Shown: piece by piece, positions 49,125 through 58,028 of the stretch
Position numbering within the stretch: the first letter of the stretch is position 1
Layout of the letters: every line of letters begins with the position of its first letter
Notes under the pieces: model-generated
Told to the model about the DNA's origin: nothing
Database searches by the model: none
Seen by the model: only the letters and a program-made list of their open reading frames with translations
Origin: Saccharothrix luteola
GTDB taxonomy: Bacteria > Actinomycetota > Actinomycetes > Mycobacteriales > Pseudonocardiaceae
DNA length: 64,000 nt
Assembly (NCBI RefSeq): GCF_020859565.1
Contig: NZ_JAJHUO010000020.1
Location: forward strand, 62,001-126,000
Reading direction: 5' to 3'
Program-made: the position numbers and the translations under genes

Positions 49125-49889
49125 GTGGTCATCGCAACGGACTGGGTCCGGCTGCTCGTCGTCTGTCTGATCTTCACCGCCGTCGCGGGCGCCGTGGTGT
49201 GGTGGGCGCGGTTGGCGTCGCCCCGGCCCGTGGTCCGGGCGGCCGTGCGGGCGACGGCGCAGCTGGCCGCCGTGTCCGCGGTGATCACGGTGGTGCTGGC
49301 GTCGTTGCCGCTGACGGCGGCGTTCCTGGTGGTGATGGCGGGCGTGGCGACGGGGACGTCGGCGGCCCGCACGAAGACCGGGCGGCGTGGCGCGTGGGTG
49401 GGTGCGGCGATCCTCGGCGGGACGGTGCCGGCGCTGGTGGCGCTGGTGGCGAGCGGCCTGGTGCCGTTGCGGGGGATCGCGCTGGTGCCGGTCGGGGGGA
49501 TCCTCATCGGTGGGGCGATGACCGCCACCACGTTGTCCGTGCGGCGGGCGTTGGACACGTTGCGGGACCGGCACGGCGAGTTCGAGGCGGCGTTGGCGCT
49601 GGGGTTCGCCGAGCCGGTGGCGGTGCGGGAGCTGGTGCGGGGGCCGGCCGCGGAGGCGTTGATCCCGGCGTTGGACCAGACCCGGACGGTCGGTCTGGTG
49701 ACGTTGCCCGGCGCGTTCGTCGGGATGCTGCTCGGCGGCGCGCCGGTGTGGCAGGCGGGCGCGTTGCAGCTCGTCGTGCTGCTGGCGCTGCTGGCGGTCG
49801 AGGCGGTGGCGATCGCGGTGGTCGTCGAGCTGGTCGCGCGCGGTCTCGTGCGCAGGACTGGTGTGGTCGGTGAAGTTAGGCTAACCTAA
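49125..49889 (+). CDS. FetB/YbbM-type (UPF0014) ABC transporter permease
   Basis: A 254-residue membrane protein of the UPF0014 family with six or seven membrane segments; marks are RATAQLAAVSAVI, GGILIGGAMTATTLSVRRAL and DQTRTVGLVTLPGAFVGMLLGG. In E. coli FetB, with the ATPase FetA, exports iron. No ATPase gene is adjacent here. GTG 49125 has GACAAT 6 nt upstream. Its last five codons (VRLT-stop) are made of an iron-box sequence, which fits an iron link. Confidence 0.9.
   Translation: MVIATDWVRLLVVCLIFTAVAGAVVWWARLASPRPVVRAAVRATAQLAAVSAVITVVLASLPLTAAFLVVMAGVATGTSAARTKTGRRGAWVGAAILGGTVPALVALVASGLVPLRGIALVPVGGILIGGAMTATTLSVRRALDTLRDRHGEFEAALALGFAEPVAVRELVRGPAAEALIPALDQTRTVGLVTLPGAFVGMLLGGAPVWQAGALQLVVLLALLAVEAVAIAVVVELVARGLVRRTGVVGEVRLT
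49871..49889. promoter_or_regulatory. DtxR/IdeR iron box at the end of the fetB-like gene
   Basis: The 19 bases match the DtxR/IdeR consensus TTAGGTTAGSCTAACCTAA at 17 positions (mismatches at the second and fourth). The core TTAGG-CTAA-CCTAA is a perfect palindrome. It covers the permease stop codon. TAGGCT or TAACCT inside it could serve as a -10 for a transcript beginning near 49895. Confidence 0.65.
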
Positions 49890-49894
49890 CGCTC

Positions 49895-49980
49895 GTCGCT
49901 TCGTGGTGGGAGCGGCAGTCAGTTCGGGAACAGACGAGGCCCCGCCTCCCGGTCGTACCGCCGGGTGGCGGGGCCTCGTC
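49895..49980 (+). ncRNA. Candidate iron-responsive small RNA
   Basis: The iron box at 49871-49889 is followed by about 45 nt with no coding signal and then a strong terminator-like hairpin (49934-49979). No gene starts until 50065. A box-promoter, a short transcript and a terminator form the plan of an iron-regulated small RNA, as known for MrsI in mycobacteria. The ends given are estimates; this is a hypothesis. Confidence 0.35.
49934..49979. terminator. Strong hairpin after the fetB-like gene
   Basis: A 13-bp perfect stem (ACGAGGCCCCGCC 49934-49946 with 49967-49979) whose 20-nt loop can extend the stem by CCCGG/CCGGG. No T-tract. It ends the fetB-like transcript or the proposed small RNA. 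Confidence 0.8.
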
Positions 49981-50064
49981 GTACCGGTTGGGCGCGGGTG
50001 GGGAATCCGGGGGCTGTGGGGGTTGACCACACGTTGGACGCGCGGGCCCTGGCAAGATAGGCGC

Positions 50065-50475
50065 ATGGGCACCGAGGAGGACTGGCCGGTCGAGCAGACG
50101 TGGTCACTGCGCAACACGCATTGGCACGCTTATGTGGAGCACACGTCCCTCGACCACGCCTCCCCGCGCGCCGAGCGGCTGGAGCGCACGCCGGAGGAGG
50201 TCCTGACCACGCCCGCCGAGGTGGCCGCGTGGTTGGAGGTCAACCTGCGCAGCGCGACCAAGCCCGAGGAGGCCGGGAAGAAGCGCACGAAGGACGAGCG
50301 GGACTTCTCCGACTCGAACCGGGTGCACACGTCGCTGGCGTCGGCGGGCGAGAGCATCTACACCGGGGTGAAGGGCATGCTGACCCTGGCGGTCGAGGCG
50401 GTGACGCCCGACGAGTGCCGCAGCTCCCACGACGGCGCCGACGTCGCTCCGTTGAAGGCGGGTCGGCGGCGTTGA
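50065..50475 (+). CDS. Hypothetical soluble protein, 136 residues
   Basis: Begins MGTEEDWPVEQTWSLRNTHW and is charged and soluble, with AEVAAWLEVNLRSATKPEEA and SAGESIYTGVKGMLTLAVEA. No family recognised. CAAGAT lies 6 nt before ATG 50065 and there is no ribosome site, so it may be leaderless. It is preceded by the iron box and terminator hairpin and followed by a 450-bp non-coding stretch. Confidence 0.7.
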   Translation: MGTEEDWPVEQTWSLRNTHWHAYVEHTSLDHASPRAERLERTPEEVLTTPAEVAAWLEVNLRSATKPEEAGKKRTKDERDFSDSNRVHTSLASAGESIYTGVKGMLTLAVEAVTPDECRSSHDGADVAPLKAGRRR

Positions 50476-50925
50476 GTCGGTGATTGGGGCGCTGACCTGC
50501 TATTTTGGGTGGCGGCGGCCCTGGTGGTCGGGGCGCGAAGATCACCCGAACGCGCGAATCGAGCGGGTTCGGGGATCAATGGAAACGCCGAAAGCGTTGC
50601 CGGAAGAATGAAGGTGTGGCGCCCGGCCCGGACCAGGCATCGCGCTCTGGGCAGGAACGGCCAGGGCTGCGTGGGAAGGGCCGGGGATCGCTCGCCCGAA
50701 GGTCGGGATGCCGCCCACGGGACAGGCTGCGGAGACCCCGCCCACGGGGCAGGGCGGGCTTGGGTACGTACGCCCGCAGGTGCGCACCCGAGCGGGACCG
50801 GGGTCGAGCGTGAGCCGGTGCCCGCCACGCCCGTGGACGCGGCGGGCACCGAGCGCCGCGTGCAGAGCGCGGCTGGCACCGGGTGCCGTGAGCCTGAGCG
50901 AGCCGGGCACCGGGTGCGGCAGGGG
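50476..50925. other. Intergenic region between convergent genes, holding the second repeat copy
   Basis: 450 bp. A dispersed repeat occupies 50538-50631. Beyond it the sequence is GC-rich with short inverted GGGCACC/GGTGCCC-like and CACGGG/CCCGTG units, including near 50700-50760. The open frames here have no start signals. No gene can be supported. Confidence 0.5.
50538..50631 (+). repeat. Dispersed intergenic repeat, copy 2
   Basis: Shares with 44985-45073 the blocks AAGATCACCCGA, CGGGGATNAATGGAAA, GTTGCCGGAA and GGCGCCCGGCCC, in the same order and orientation, with a 5-6 base insertion. Both copies lie between convergent genes. Confidence 0.65.
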
Positions 50926-52425
50926 CTACAGGCCCACGGGCCAGGTGTGGACCGGTTCGCCGGCGTGTGACAGTTCGACGTACCGGCCCAGCATGGCGGC
51001 CAGGGCGGTGTCGCGGTCGGCGCCGCGTTCCTCCAGCAGGGTCACCGTCTCGCGTTGCCACTGGGAGCCCGTGCGCCGCGCCAGGCACCTCGCCTCGATC
51101 ACGCCCAGGTAGCGCTCGCACGCCTCGTCGGACACGCCGCACGCCCGCAGCCCTTCGTGGGCCAGTGGCAACAGGCGGCGCAGGACGAGTTCGTCCGGCG
51201 GCACCCAGCCGATGCCCGGCCAGTACAGCTGCGAGCCCATCCCGTGCCGCGACCCGGCGTAGAGGTTCTCCTCCGCCGCGTGGAACGACATCTGGGTCCA
51301 CAAAGGACGCTCCAAAGTGGTCAGCGCCCGTTGCGCGCCGTAGAAGAACGCCGCGTTCGCCATCGTGTCGAGCACCGTCGGCCCGGCCGGCAGGACGCGG
51401 TTCTCCACGCGCAGGTGCGGCACGCCGTCCACCACGTCGTACACCGGCCGGTTCCAGCGCCACACGGTCCCGTTGTGCAGCCGCAACTCCGTCAACGACG
51501 GCGTCCCGCCCGCCCCGAGCACGTCCAACGGGTCCTCGTCGCCGGTCTCCGGCAGCAACGCCGGGAAGTAGCGCACGTTCTCCTCGAACAAGTCGAAGAT
51601 CGACGTGATCCACCGCTCCCCGAACCACACCCGCGGCCGGACGCCCTGGTTCTTCAGCTCCTGCGAACGCGTGTCCGTCGCCTGCAGGAACAGCGGTATC
51701 CGGGTCTCGTGCCACAACGCCCGCCCGAGCAGGAACGGCGAGTTCGCCGCGATCGCCACCTGCACCCCGGCCAACGCCTGCGCCGCGTTCCAGTGCGCCG
51801 CGAAGTCGTCCGGCGCCACCTGCAAGTGCAGCTGCACGGACGTGCAAGCCGCCTCCGGCATGATCGACTCGGCGTAGCTGGACAACCGCTCGCCCGCCCG
51901 CCCCGGCAGGGGCGCGCCCTCCATCGACAGCACGACCTCCTCACCGCGCGCGGCGAGGATCTGGTCGTTCAACGTCGTGTACCGCGCCTGCTGCGACAAC
52001 CACCGCCGGTCGAAGTGCTCGTGCCGCAACGTCGGCAGCACCCCGATCATCACGATCGACGTGCCGGCGTCGTGCGCCTTCACGTCCGCCGCCGCGAGCG
52101 TGGAGACCAGCTCCCGCTCCAGGTCCAGCGTCTCGTCACCGGCCAGCTCGCGCGGCGGGACGTTGACCTCCAGGTTGTGCTGGCCCAGTTCCAGCGTGAA
52201 CGACGGGTCGTCGATCTTCTCCAGCACCTCCGAGTTGGCCATCGCGGGCCGACCCGCGCCGTCGACCAGGTTCAGCTCGATCTCCAGCCCCATCTGCTGC
52301 CTCGGGAAGGAGAAGCTCTCCTCCACCAGCATGGTTCCCAGCGCGTCCATGCACCGCTGCATGCGCTCGCGGTAGCGCTGGCGGTCCTCTCTGGTGAACG
52401 TCCGACTGGACACATCCGTACCCAT
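50926..52425 (-). CDS. Glutamate-cysteine ligase-like enzyme (GCS2 family)
   Basis: A 499-residue protein of the carboxylate-amine ligase/GCS2 superfamily: MGLEIELNLVDGAGRPA (the metal-binding glutamates), LELGQHNLEVNVPPRELAG, SVQLHLQVAPDDFAAHWNAA, RVENRVLPAGPTVLDTMANA. ATG 52425 has a ribosome site GGGAGG. In actinobacteria relatives join glutamate to cysteine (as in the ergothioneine pathway enzyme EgtA) or to other amines. No egt genes are next to it, so the product is open. Confidence 0.85.
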   Translation of the reverse strand: MGTDVSSRTFTREDRQRYRERMQRCMDALGTMLVEESFSFPRQQMGLEIELNLVDGAGRPAMANSEVLEKIDDPSFTLELGQHNLEVNVPPRELAGDETLDLERELVSTLAAADVKAHDAGTSIVMIGVLPTLRHEHFDRRWLSQQARYTTLNDQILAARGEEVVLSMEGAPLPGRAGERLSSYAESIMPEAACTSVQLHLQVAPDDFAAHWNAAQALAGVQVAIAANSPFLLGRALWHETRIPLFLQATDTRSQELKNQGVRPRVWFGERWITSIFDLFEENVRYFPALLPETGDEDPLDVLGAGGTPSLTELRLHNGTVWRWNRPVYDVVDGVPHLRVENRVLPAGPTVLDTMANAAFFYGAQRALTTLERPLWTQMSFHAAEENLYAGSRHGMGSQLYWPGIGWVPPDELVLRRLLPLAHEGLRACGVSDEACERYLGVIEARCLARRTGSQWQRETVTLLEERGADRDTALAAMLGRYVELSHAGEPVHTWPVGL

Positions 52426-52631
52426 GCCGCCTCCCAATCGGTAGGGCTGCTCCGGCGGGCTTAGCGGAGGCCAACCGTGACACAGCAACCATCTGCCCGC
52501 CAGCGCCCAAATCGGTGCTCTCTGTCACATAGCAGTAACAATCAGCAAGAATGTGCTGGTTGGCGGCTTGCGGCTGCGACATCCGATCCACGAGGGGTGT
52601 TCACCTGTCACCAAGTGGGACACTCCTCGGT

Positions 52632-53408
52632 GTGATCGAGATCGACGACCCGGCGGACCCGCGGCTGGACGACTTCCGGGACCTGTCGACGGCCGACCGG
52701 CGGCCCGACCGACCCGGTGGGCGGGGACTGGTCATCGCCGAGGGCGTCGTGGTCGTCGAACGGCTCCTGGACTCGCCCTACCCGGTGCGCGGGCTGCTCG
52801 GCGTGCGGCGGAGGGTGGAGGCGCTCGGCGACCTGCCGGCACCCGCCTACGTCACGTCCGCCGAGGTCATGGCCGAGGTGGTCGGGTTCCACCTCAACCG
52901 GGGCGTGCTGGCCGCCGCCGACCGGGCGCCGCAGCCGGACGTGGCCGATCTCGTGGCCTCGTCACGGCGGCTCGCGGTGCTGGAAGGCGTCGGCGACCAC
53001 GAGAACCTGGGCTCGCTGTTCCGCAACGCCGCCGCGCTCGGCATCGACGGCGTGCTGCTCGGCCCGGGGTGCAGCGACCCGCTGTACCGGCGCAGCGTCC
53101 GCGTCTCGATGGGTCACGTGCTGCGCGTGCCGTTCGCGTCGATGCCGAACCTGACCGAAGGCTTCGAGCTGCTGCGCCACAACGGTTTCACGGTCGCCGC
53201 GCTCACGCCGCGGGCCGGTTCGGCGAACCTCGCCGACGCCGGCCTGCGCGGTCGCAAGGTCGCTGTCCTGCTCGGATCGGAGGGCCCGGGCCTGACCGAC
53301 GAGGCCATCGCGGCGGCCGATGTCGCGGTCCGGATCCCCATGGCGGACGGGGTCGACTCCCTGAACGTGGCAACCGCGGGCGCGATCGCCTTCTACGCGA
53401 TCGCCTGA
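52632..53408 (+). CDS. SpoU/TrmH-family RNA 2'-O-methyltransferase
   Basis: A 258-residue SPOUT methyltransferase. A substrate-binding N-terminal domain (GLVIAEGVVVVERLL) precedes the knotted SAM-binding domain with motif 1 VGDHENLGSLFRNAAALG, motif 2 VAVLLGSEGPGLTDE and motif 3 IPMADGVDSLNVATAGAI. It modifies ribosomal or transfer RNA; the site is not readable. It matches Rv0881 in family and place (from memory). The next gene is its usual neighbour. Confidence 0.94.
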   Translation: MIEIDDPADPRLDDFRDLSTADRRPDRPGGRGLVIAEGVVVVERLLDSPYPVRGLLGVRRRVEALGDLPAPAYVTSAEVMAEVVGFHLNRGVLAAADRAPQPDVADLVASSRRLAVLEGVGDHENLGSLFRNAAALGIDGVLLGPGCSDPLYRRSVRVSMGHVLRVPFASMPNLTEGFELLRHNGFTVAALTPRAGSANLADAGLRGRKVAVLLGSEGPGLTDEAIAAADVAVRIPMADGVDSLNVATAGAIAFYAIA

Positions 53409-53446
53409 ACGCGCTACGTTCTCCTCCCGAGCAGAGGAGGACGCAG

Positions 53447-54070
53447 GTGGAACTGCGGGTGCAGGACGGCCGGGCCGTGCTCGCGGGCCGCGACGACGCG
53501 GGCGAGCGGGAAGTCGACCCGCACACCCTCCCGCTCGGCGCCGGGCTCGCCGACGCGTTGCACGAGTGGGCGAAGGTGGCCGACGCGGTGACGCGGGCCG
53601 ACCCGCCCTCCGACGGCGCCGCGAACGCCCTCGTGACCAGGCGGGGACGACAGCTGGCGGGGAGGTTGGCGGCGGACATGGGCACACCGGTGGAGTACAC
53701 CGATCCCGTGACCGGTGAGCTGGTGGTCGTGGACGTCCCGTCGGTCGAGGCCGCGGACGAGGAGCCCGAGGTGGATGACGGGGCCGAGGCCGAAGCGCCG
53801 GAACCCCAGGAGGAAACCCCCTGGGGCACCGGGCTCACGGTCAGCTTCATCGTCGCCGCCGTGGTGACGTTCACCGTCTACACGCTGTCGGTCGGGCTGG
53901 GCGAGACCAGCCAGTGGCTCGCGCTGCTGGCGAACGTCCTGGTGGTCGGCGGCATCACCCCGTCGGTGTGGCTGGCGCGGAAGGTGCCGGTGTGGCGGTG
54001 GGTCGCGTACGGCGTGGTGGCGGGTGTGCTGGCGGCGTGGTCGTCGTTGTTGCTGACGACCCTCCTGTGA
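53447..54070 (+). CDS. DUF2537-like membrane protein
   Basis: A 207-residue protein. An N-terminal soluble part (VELRVQDGRAVLAGRDDAG) and a long acidic linker (EEPEVDDGAEAEAPEPQEE) are followed by three membrane segments from about residue 125. GTG 53447 has the ribosome site GAGGAGG. It occupies the place of Rv0882 behind the RNA methyltransferase. Function unknown. It converges with the ABC exporter genes with seven bases between stops. Confidence 0.8.
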   Translation: MELRVQDGRAVLAGRDDAGEREVDPHTLPLGAGLADALHEWAKVADAVTRADPPSDGAANALVTRRGRQLAGRLAADMGTPVEYTDPVTGELVVVDVPSVEAADEEPEVDDGAEAEAPEPQEETPWGTGLTVSFIVAAVVTFTVYTLSVGLGETSQWLALLANVLVVGGITPSVWLARKVPVWRWVAYGVVAGVLAAWSSLLLTTLL

Positions 54071-54077
54071 CGGTCGG

Positions 54078-55931
54078 CTAGGCCAGGGAGTCCCGCCAGG
54101 CGGTGTGCAGCGCGGCGAACCGGCCGTGCCCGCCGATCAGCTCCTCCGGCGTGCCGTCCTCCACCACCCGGCCGCCGTCGAGCACCAGGACCCGGTCGGC
54201 GATCAGCACGGTGGAGAGGCGGTGGGCGATGATGAACGCCGTCCGCTCGGCCAGGACGGTCTCCAGCGCGCTCTGCACCGCGCGCTCGGTGGGCACGTCC
54301 AGGCTCGACGTCGCCTCGTCCAGCACCAGCACCGCCGGATCGGCCAGGAACGCCCGCGCGAACGCCACCATCTGCCGCTGCCCGGCCGAGAGCCGCCCGC
54401 CGCGCTTGCGCACGTCGGTGTCGTAGCCCTCGGGCAGCGCCCGGATGAACTCCTCCGCGCCGACCGCCCGGGCCGCCGCCTCGACCTCCTCGCGGGTCGC
54501 GGACGGGCGGCCCAGCGCGATGTTGTCCAGCACGGACCCGTCGAACAGGAAGTTCTCCTGCGTCACCATGACCACCGCGCGCCGCAGCTCGGCGTCCGCG
54601 ACGGACCGGAGGTCGACCCCGTCGAGCCGCACCGAGCCCTCGGTCGGGTCGTAGAACCGGGCCACGAGCTTGGCCAGCGTGGACTTGCCCGCGCCGGTCG
54701 CACCGACCAGTGCCACGGTCTGCCCGGCGGGCACGGTCAGGTCGAACGGCGGCAGCACGACCGGGGAGGAGGCCGAGTAGCGGAACTCGACGCCGTCGAA
54801 CCGGACCGCGCCCCGGACGTCGCCGAGGGGCGTCGGCTCCTCGGGCTCGCGGACCTGCGGTTCCTCTTCGAGCAGGCCGGAGATCTTCTCCAGCGCGGCG
54901 GTGGCCGAGGCGTAGGCGTTGGCGAACATCGCGAGCTGGTCGAACGGGTCGTAGAACCGCCGCACGTACAGCGTGAACGCGGCCAGCACGCCCAGTTCGA
55001 GCTGCCCGTTCGCCACCCGGAACGCGCCCCAGGCGAGGATCACCGCCAGGGAGATGTTGCCGATCACCCGGACGAGTGACGTGAACGCGGCCATCACGCC
55101 CATCGCGTCGGTGTTGGCGTCGCGGAACCGGGTGTTCAGCTCACCCATGATCTTCTCGTTGCGCCGCTCCCGCCGGAACGCCTGCACCGCGCGGATGCCG
55201 TTCATGGTCTCCACGAACTGCACGATGATCTTCGCGATCGCGCCGCGCGTGTGCCGGTAGGCCCGGCCGGAACGGCGGCGGAACCACTGGGTGAGCATGA
55301 TCAGCGGCAGGAAGCCGGACAGCACGACGAGCGCGAGCGGGACGTCCAGGTAGAGCAGGACGACCGAGATGCCCAGCAGGGACAGCATCGAGGTGAAGAA
55401 GCCGTCCAAGCCCTCCTCGACCAGGTCCTGGAGGGAGTCGACGTCGCTGGTCAGGCGCGAGATGACCTTGCCGGACGTGTACTTCTCGTGGAACGAGACC
55501 GACAGCCGCTGCGCGTGCCGGAAGACGCGTTCGCGCAGGACGAGCAGCACGTCCTGGCCGATCCGGCCGGTCAGGCGGACGAACGACCAGCGCAGCAGCG
55601 TGGCGGAGATCGCGGCGGTGACGTAGCCGCCTACGCACCAGGCCAGCGCGTCGGGGCGGCCGTCGAGCGCCGCCGGGATGCCGGTGTCGATGGCCGCGGC
55701 GATGAGCAGCGGGCCGGCCAGGTTGACCACGTTCTCCGCGATCACGATCACCAGCGCCAGGATCGCGGCCCTGGTGTGCGGGCGGATCAGCTCACCGAGG
55801 AGGCGGCGGGAGCGGGCCTGGAGCTTGACGCCGGTGGCGTAGTCGACGTCTTCGACGTCCTCGGCCCCCACGCCGCGCCAGGCTTCTTCGTCCGAGGTGT
55901 CGTGGGGTTGGGGTTGGGCCACGCTCGTCAC
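54078..55931 (-). CDS. ABC exporter half-transporter, subunit with the intact Walker B glutamate
   Basis: A 617-residue fused membrane-ATPase half-transporter. Six membrane segments (about 70-370) precede the ATPase domain: Walker A GATGAGKST near 406, signature LSAGQ near 510 (degenerate, the usual form is LSGGQ) and Walker B VLVLDEATSSLD near 532, followed by the H-loop IIAHRLSTV. Its start overlaps the stop of the partner gene (GTGA). It pairs with the protein at 55928-57691 as a heterodimer in which the one complete ATP site uses this subunit's Walker motifs and the partner's LSGGQ. Confidence 0.92.
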   Translation of the reverse strand: MTSVAQPQPHDTSDEEAWRGVGAEDVEDVDYATGVKLQARSRRLLGELIRPHTRAAILALVIVIAENVVNLAGPLLIAAAIDTGIPAALDGRPDALAWCVGGYVTAAISATLLRWSFVRLTGRIGQDVLLVLRERVFRHAQRLSVSFHEKYTSGKVISRLTSDVDSLQDLVEEGLDGFFTSMLSLLGISVVLLYLDVPLALVVLSGFLPLIMLTQWFRRRSGRAYRHTRGAIAKIIVQFVETMNGIRAVQAFRRERRNEKIMGELNTRFRDANTDAMGVMAAFTSLVRVIGNISLAVILAWGAFRVANGQLELGVLAAFTLYVRRFYDPFDQLAMFANAYASATAALEKISGLLEEEPQVREPEEPTPLGDVRGAVRFDGVEFRYSASSPVVLPPFDLTVPAGQTVALVGATGAGKSTLAKLVARFYDPTEGSVRLDGVDLRSVADAELRRAVVMVTQENFLFDGSVLDNIALGRPSATREEVEAAARAVGAEEFIRALPEGYDTDVRKRGGRLSAGQRQMVAFARAFLADPAVLVLDEATSSLDVPTERAVQSALETVLAERTAFIIAHRLSTVLIADRVLVLDGGRVVEDGTPEELIGGHGRFAALHTAWRDSLA

Positions 55932-57691
55932 GCCGCCACCTCCTCGTCCTCCATAGTGGACAAGAGGTTGCGGTAGTCCTCGTTGTCCGCCAGCAGTTGC
56001 GCGTGCGTCCCGGTGGCCGCGATCCGGCCGTCGACCAGCATCGCCACCCGGTCGGCCAGCTGCACGGTGCTCGGCCGGTGGGCGACGACGAGCGCCGTGA
56101 CGCCCTTGAGCACGCGGCGCAGCGCGGCCTCGACCTCGGCCTCGGTGTGCACGTCCAGCGCGGACAGCGGGTCGTCGAGGACCAGCACGGCCGGGTGGCC
56201 GGCGACCGCGCGGGCGAGGGCGAGTCGTTGGCGCTGGCCGCCGGACAGGGACAGGCCCTGCTCGCCGATCCGGGTGTCGAGGCCCCACGGGAGGGCGTTG
56301 ACGAACTCCTCGGCCCGGGCGACCTTCAGGGCTTCGCGGACCCGTTCCTCGCTGACGTCCTTGGAGCCGAGGGCCACGTTCTCGGTGACGCTCGCGGAGA
56401 ACAGGATCGGCTCCTCGAACGCCGTGCCGACGACCCGGCGGAGCTCGGCGAGGTCGAGGTCGCGCACGTCGACGCCGTCGAGCGTGATCCGGCCGGCCGT
56501 GACGTCGGCCAGCCGGGGCACGAGCGCGGTGACGGTGGTCTTGCCGGAGCCGGTGGCGCCGACGAGGGCCACGGTCTCACCCGGCCGGATGTCCAGGTCG
56601 ACGCCGCGCAGCACCTCGTTGTCGGAACCGGGGTGGTGGTAGCGGACGCCCTCCAGGCGGACGTGCCCGCGGACGGGGGCGGCCAGCGGTTTCGGGTCGG
56701 CGGGGGTGGTCACGGTGACCGCGGTGTCGGTCACCTCGAAGTACCGCTCCAGGGCGGAGGCGGTCGAGTTCGTCTCCGCCAGCAACCACCCGATCGAGTC
56801 GACCGGCCAGCGCAGGTAAGCGCTCACCGTGATGGCCGCGACGAGCGTGCCGACGGTGACGGTGCCGTTGGCGATGCCGATCGAGCCGAACGCCAGCTGA
56901 CCGGCGATGCCCAGCTCGGGCAGCACGATCAGCACGGCCCACAGCGCGGCGAAGATCCGCACCTTCGAGATCTCGGTGTCGCGCAGCTCCCGTGCCTGGC
57001 GGATGAACCGCTTGGTCAGGTGCGGGCCGCGGCCGAAGGCCTTGAGCACGCGGATGCCGAGGACCGACTCCTCGACCACGGTCGTGAGGTCACCGGCCTG
57101 GTCCTGCGCGCGGCGGGCGACGACCTTGAACTTCGTCTCGAACAGGTAGGACAGCGCGACCAGCGGCAACGTGCTCGCGAGCACGATCAGGCCGAGGACG
57201 GGCGAGAGCCAGAACAGCACGCCCAGGCCCGTGGCCACGACCAGGGTGTTGACCACCAGGAAGATCACGGCGAAGCCGACGAACCGCCGCACCTGGGTGA
57301 GGTCGGTGGTGGCGCGGGACAGCAGCTGCCCCGACTGGTAGCGGTCGTGGAAGGCCACCTGCAGGTCTTGCAGGTGGTGGTACAGCTCGGCCCGCATCCG
57401 CGCCTCGACGTCCGACGCCGGTCCGGCGATCAGCTTGCGACGGGCGTAGAACAGCGCGGCTTCGGCGCAGCCGAGCAGCACGATGACGCCGATGAGCAGC
57501 GGCAACGCATCCAGGTCGCGGCCGGCGATCGGGCCGTCCACGATTCGTTGGGTGATCAGCGGGATGCCCAGGCCGCACGTCATCGCGAGCATGGTGGCGG
57601 CCATCGCCAGCACGACGGGTGTGCGAACGGGCTTGAGGTACGGCCACAGCCTGCGCAGAGTCGCGGCTGTGGAAGTACGGTCTTCCGACAC
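55928..57691 (-). CDS. ABC exporter half-transporter, subunit with degenerate Walker B
   Basis: A 587-residue half-transporter: six membrane segments (about 20-310), Walker A GATGSGKTT near 375, canonical signature LSGGQRQRLALARA near 477, and Walker B VLVLDDPLSALD near 500, in which aspartate replaces the catalytic glutamate. The H-loop VVAHRPSTV is kept. This pattern, with the partner's LSAGQ, is that of heterodimeric multidrug exporters such as TM287/288 and BmrCD. It is the first gene of the pair. Substrate unknown; drugs or lipids are usual. Confidence 0.92.
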   Translation of the reverse strand: MSEDRTSTAATLRRLWPYLKPVRTPVVLAMAATMLAMTCGLGIPLITQRIVDGPIAGRDLDALPLLIGVIVLLGCAEAALFYARRKLIAGPASDVEARMRAELYHHLQDLQVAFHDRYQSGQLLSRATTDLTQVRRFVGFAVIFLVVNTLVVATGLGVLFWLSPVLGLIVLASTLPLVALSYLFETKFKVVARRAQDQAGDLTTVVEESVLGIRVLKAFGRGPHLTKRFIRQARELRDTEISKVRIFAALWAVLIVLPELGIAGQLAFGSIGIANGTVTVGTLVAAITVSAYLRWPVDSIGWLLAETNSTASALERYFEVTDTAVTVTTPADPKPLAAPVRGHVRLEGVRYHHPGSDNEVLRGVDLDIRPGETVALVGATGSGKTTVTALVPRLADVTAGRITLDGVDVRDLDLAELRRVVGTAFEEPILFSASVTENVALGSKDVSEERVREALKVARAEEFVNALPWGLDTRIGEQGLSLSGGQRQRLALARAVAGHPAVLVLDDPLSALDVHTEAEVEAALRRVLKGVTALVVAHRPSTVQLADRVAMLVDGRIAATGTHAQLLADNEDYRNLLSTMEDEEVAA

Positions 57692-57794
57692 GAGTCCCCC
57701 TCCGGTCCACCATGACGTTACGAAGGTGGACCGACGATCGGCATCCGGTTTTCGTGTCTTTGACCCTGCAAGCTGGAGTCAGGTGGAGGTCAAG

Positions 57795-58022
57795 GTGGAT
57801 GTGCGGTATCTCCGGGCGGAGCCGACGATGGCGTTCCCCCGCGGTCGGCTGTTGGCGGTGAGCGGGGGCAGGCTGTACGTGCTCGCGCCCGACGGGTGGG
57901 ACGTGGTGGGTGGGCGGCGGCCCGAGGGGGCGCGGCCGATCAGCCGGGAGGAGGCGGAGGACTGGTGCCGGTTCGAGGGGGTCGAGGTGGGGGTGCTCGA
58001 CGCGGTGCCGGTGCCGGGGTGA
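57795..58022 (+). CDS. Hypothetical protein, 75 residues
   Basis: GTG 57795 has GGAGG 5 nt upstream; GTG 57783 is possible. The protein (VDVRYLRAEPTMAFPRGRLL, GRLYVLAPDGWDVVGGRRPE, SREEAEDWCRFEGVEVGVL) looks like a small beta-rich soluble domain. It is divergent from the ABC exporter genes and not recognised. Confidence 0.65.
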   Translation: MDVRYLRAEPTMAFPRGRLLAVSGGRLYVLAPDGWDVVGGRRPEGARPISREEAEDWCRFEGVEVGVLDAVPVPG

Positions 58023-58028
58023 TCGTTC

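Noticed and set aside
50505..50970. Open frames across the second gene-free stretch
   Set aside because: Two or three frames are open at once, none has start signals, and the sequence contains the repeat element.
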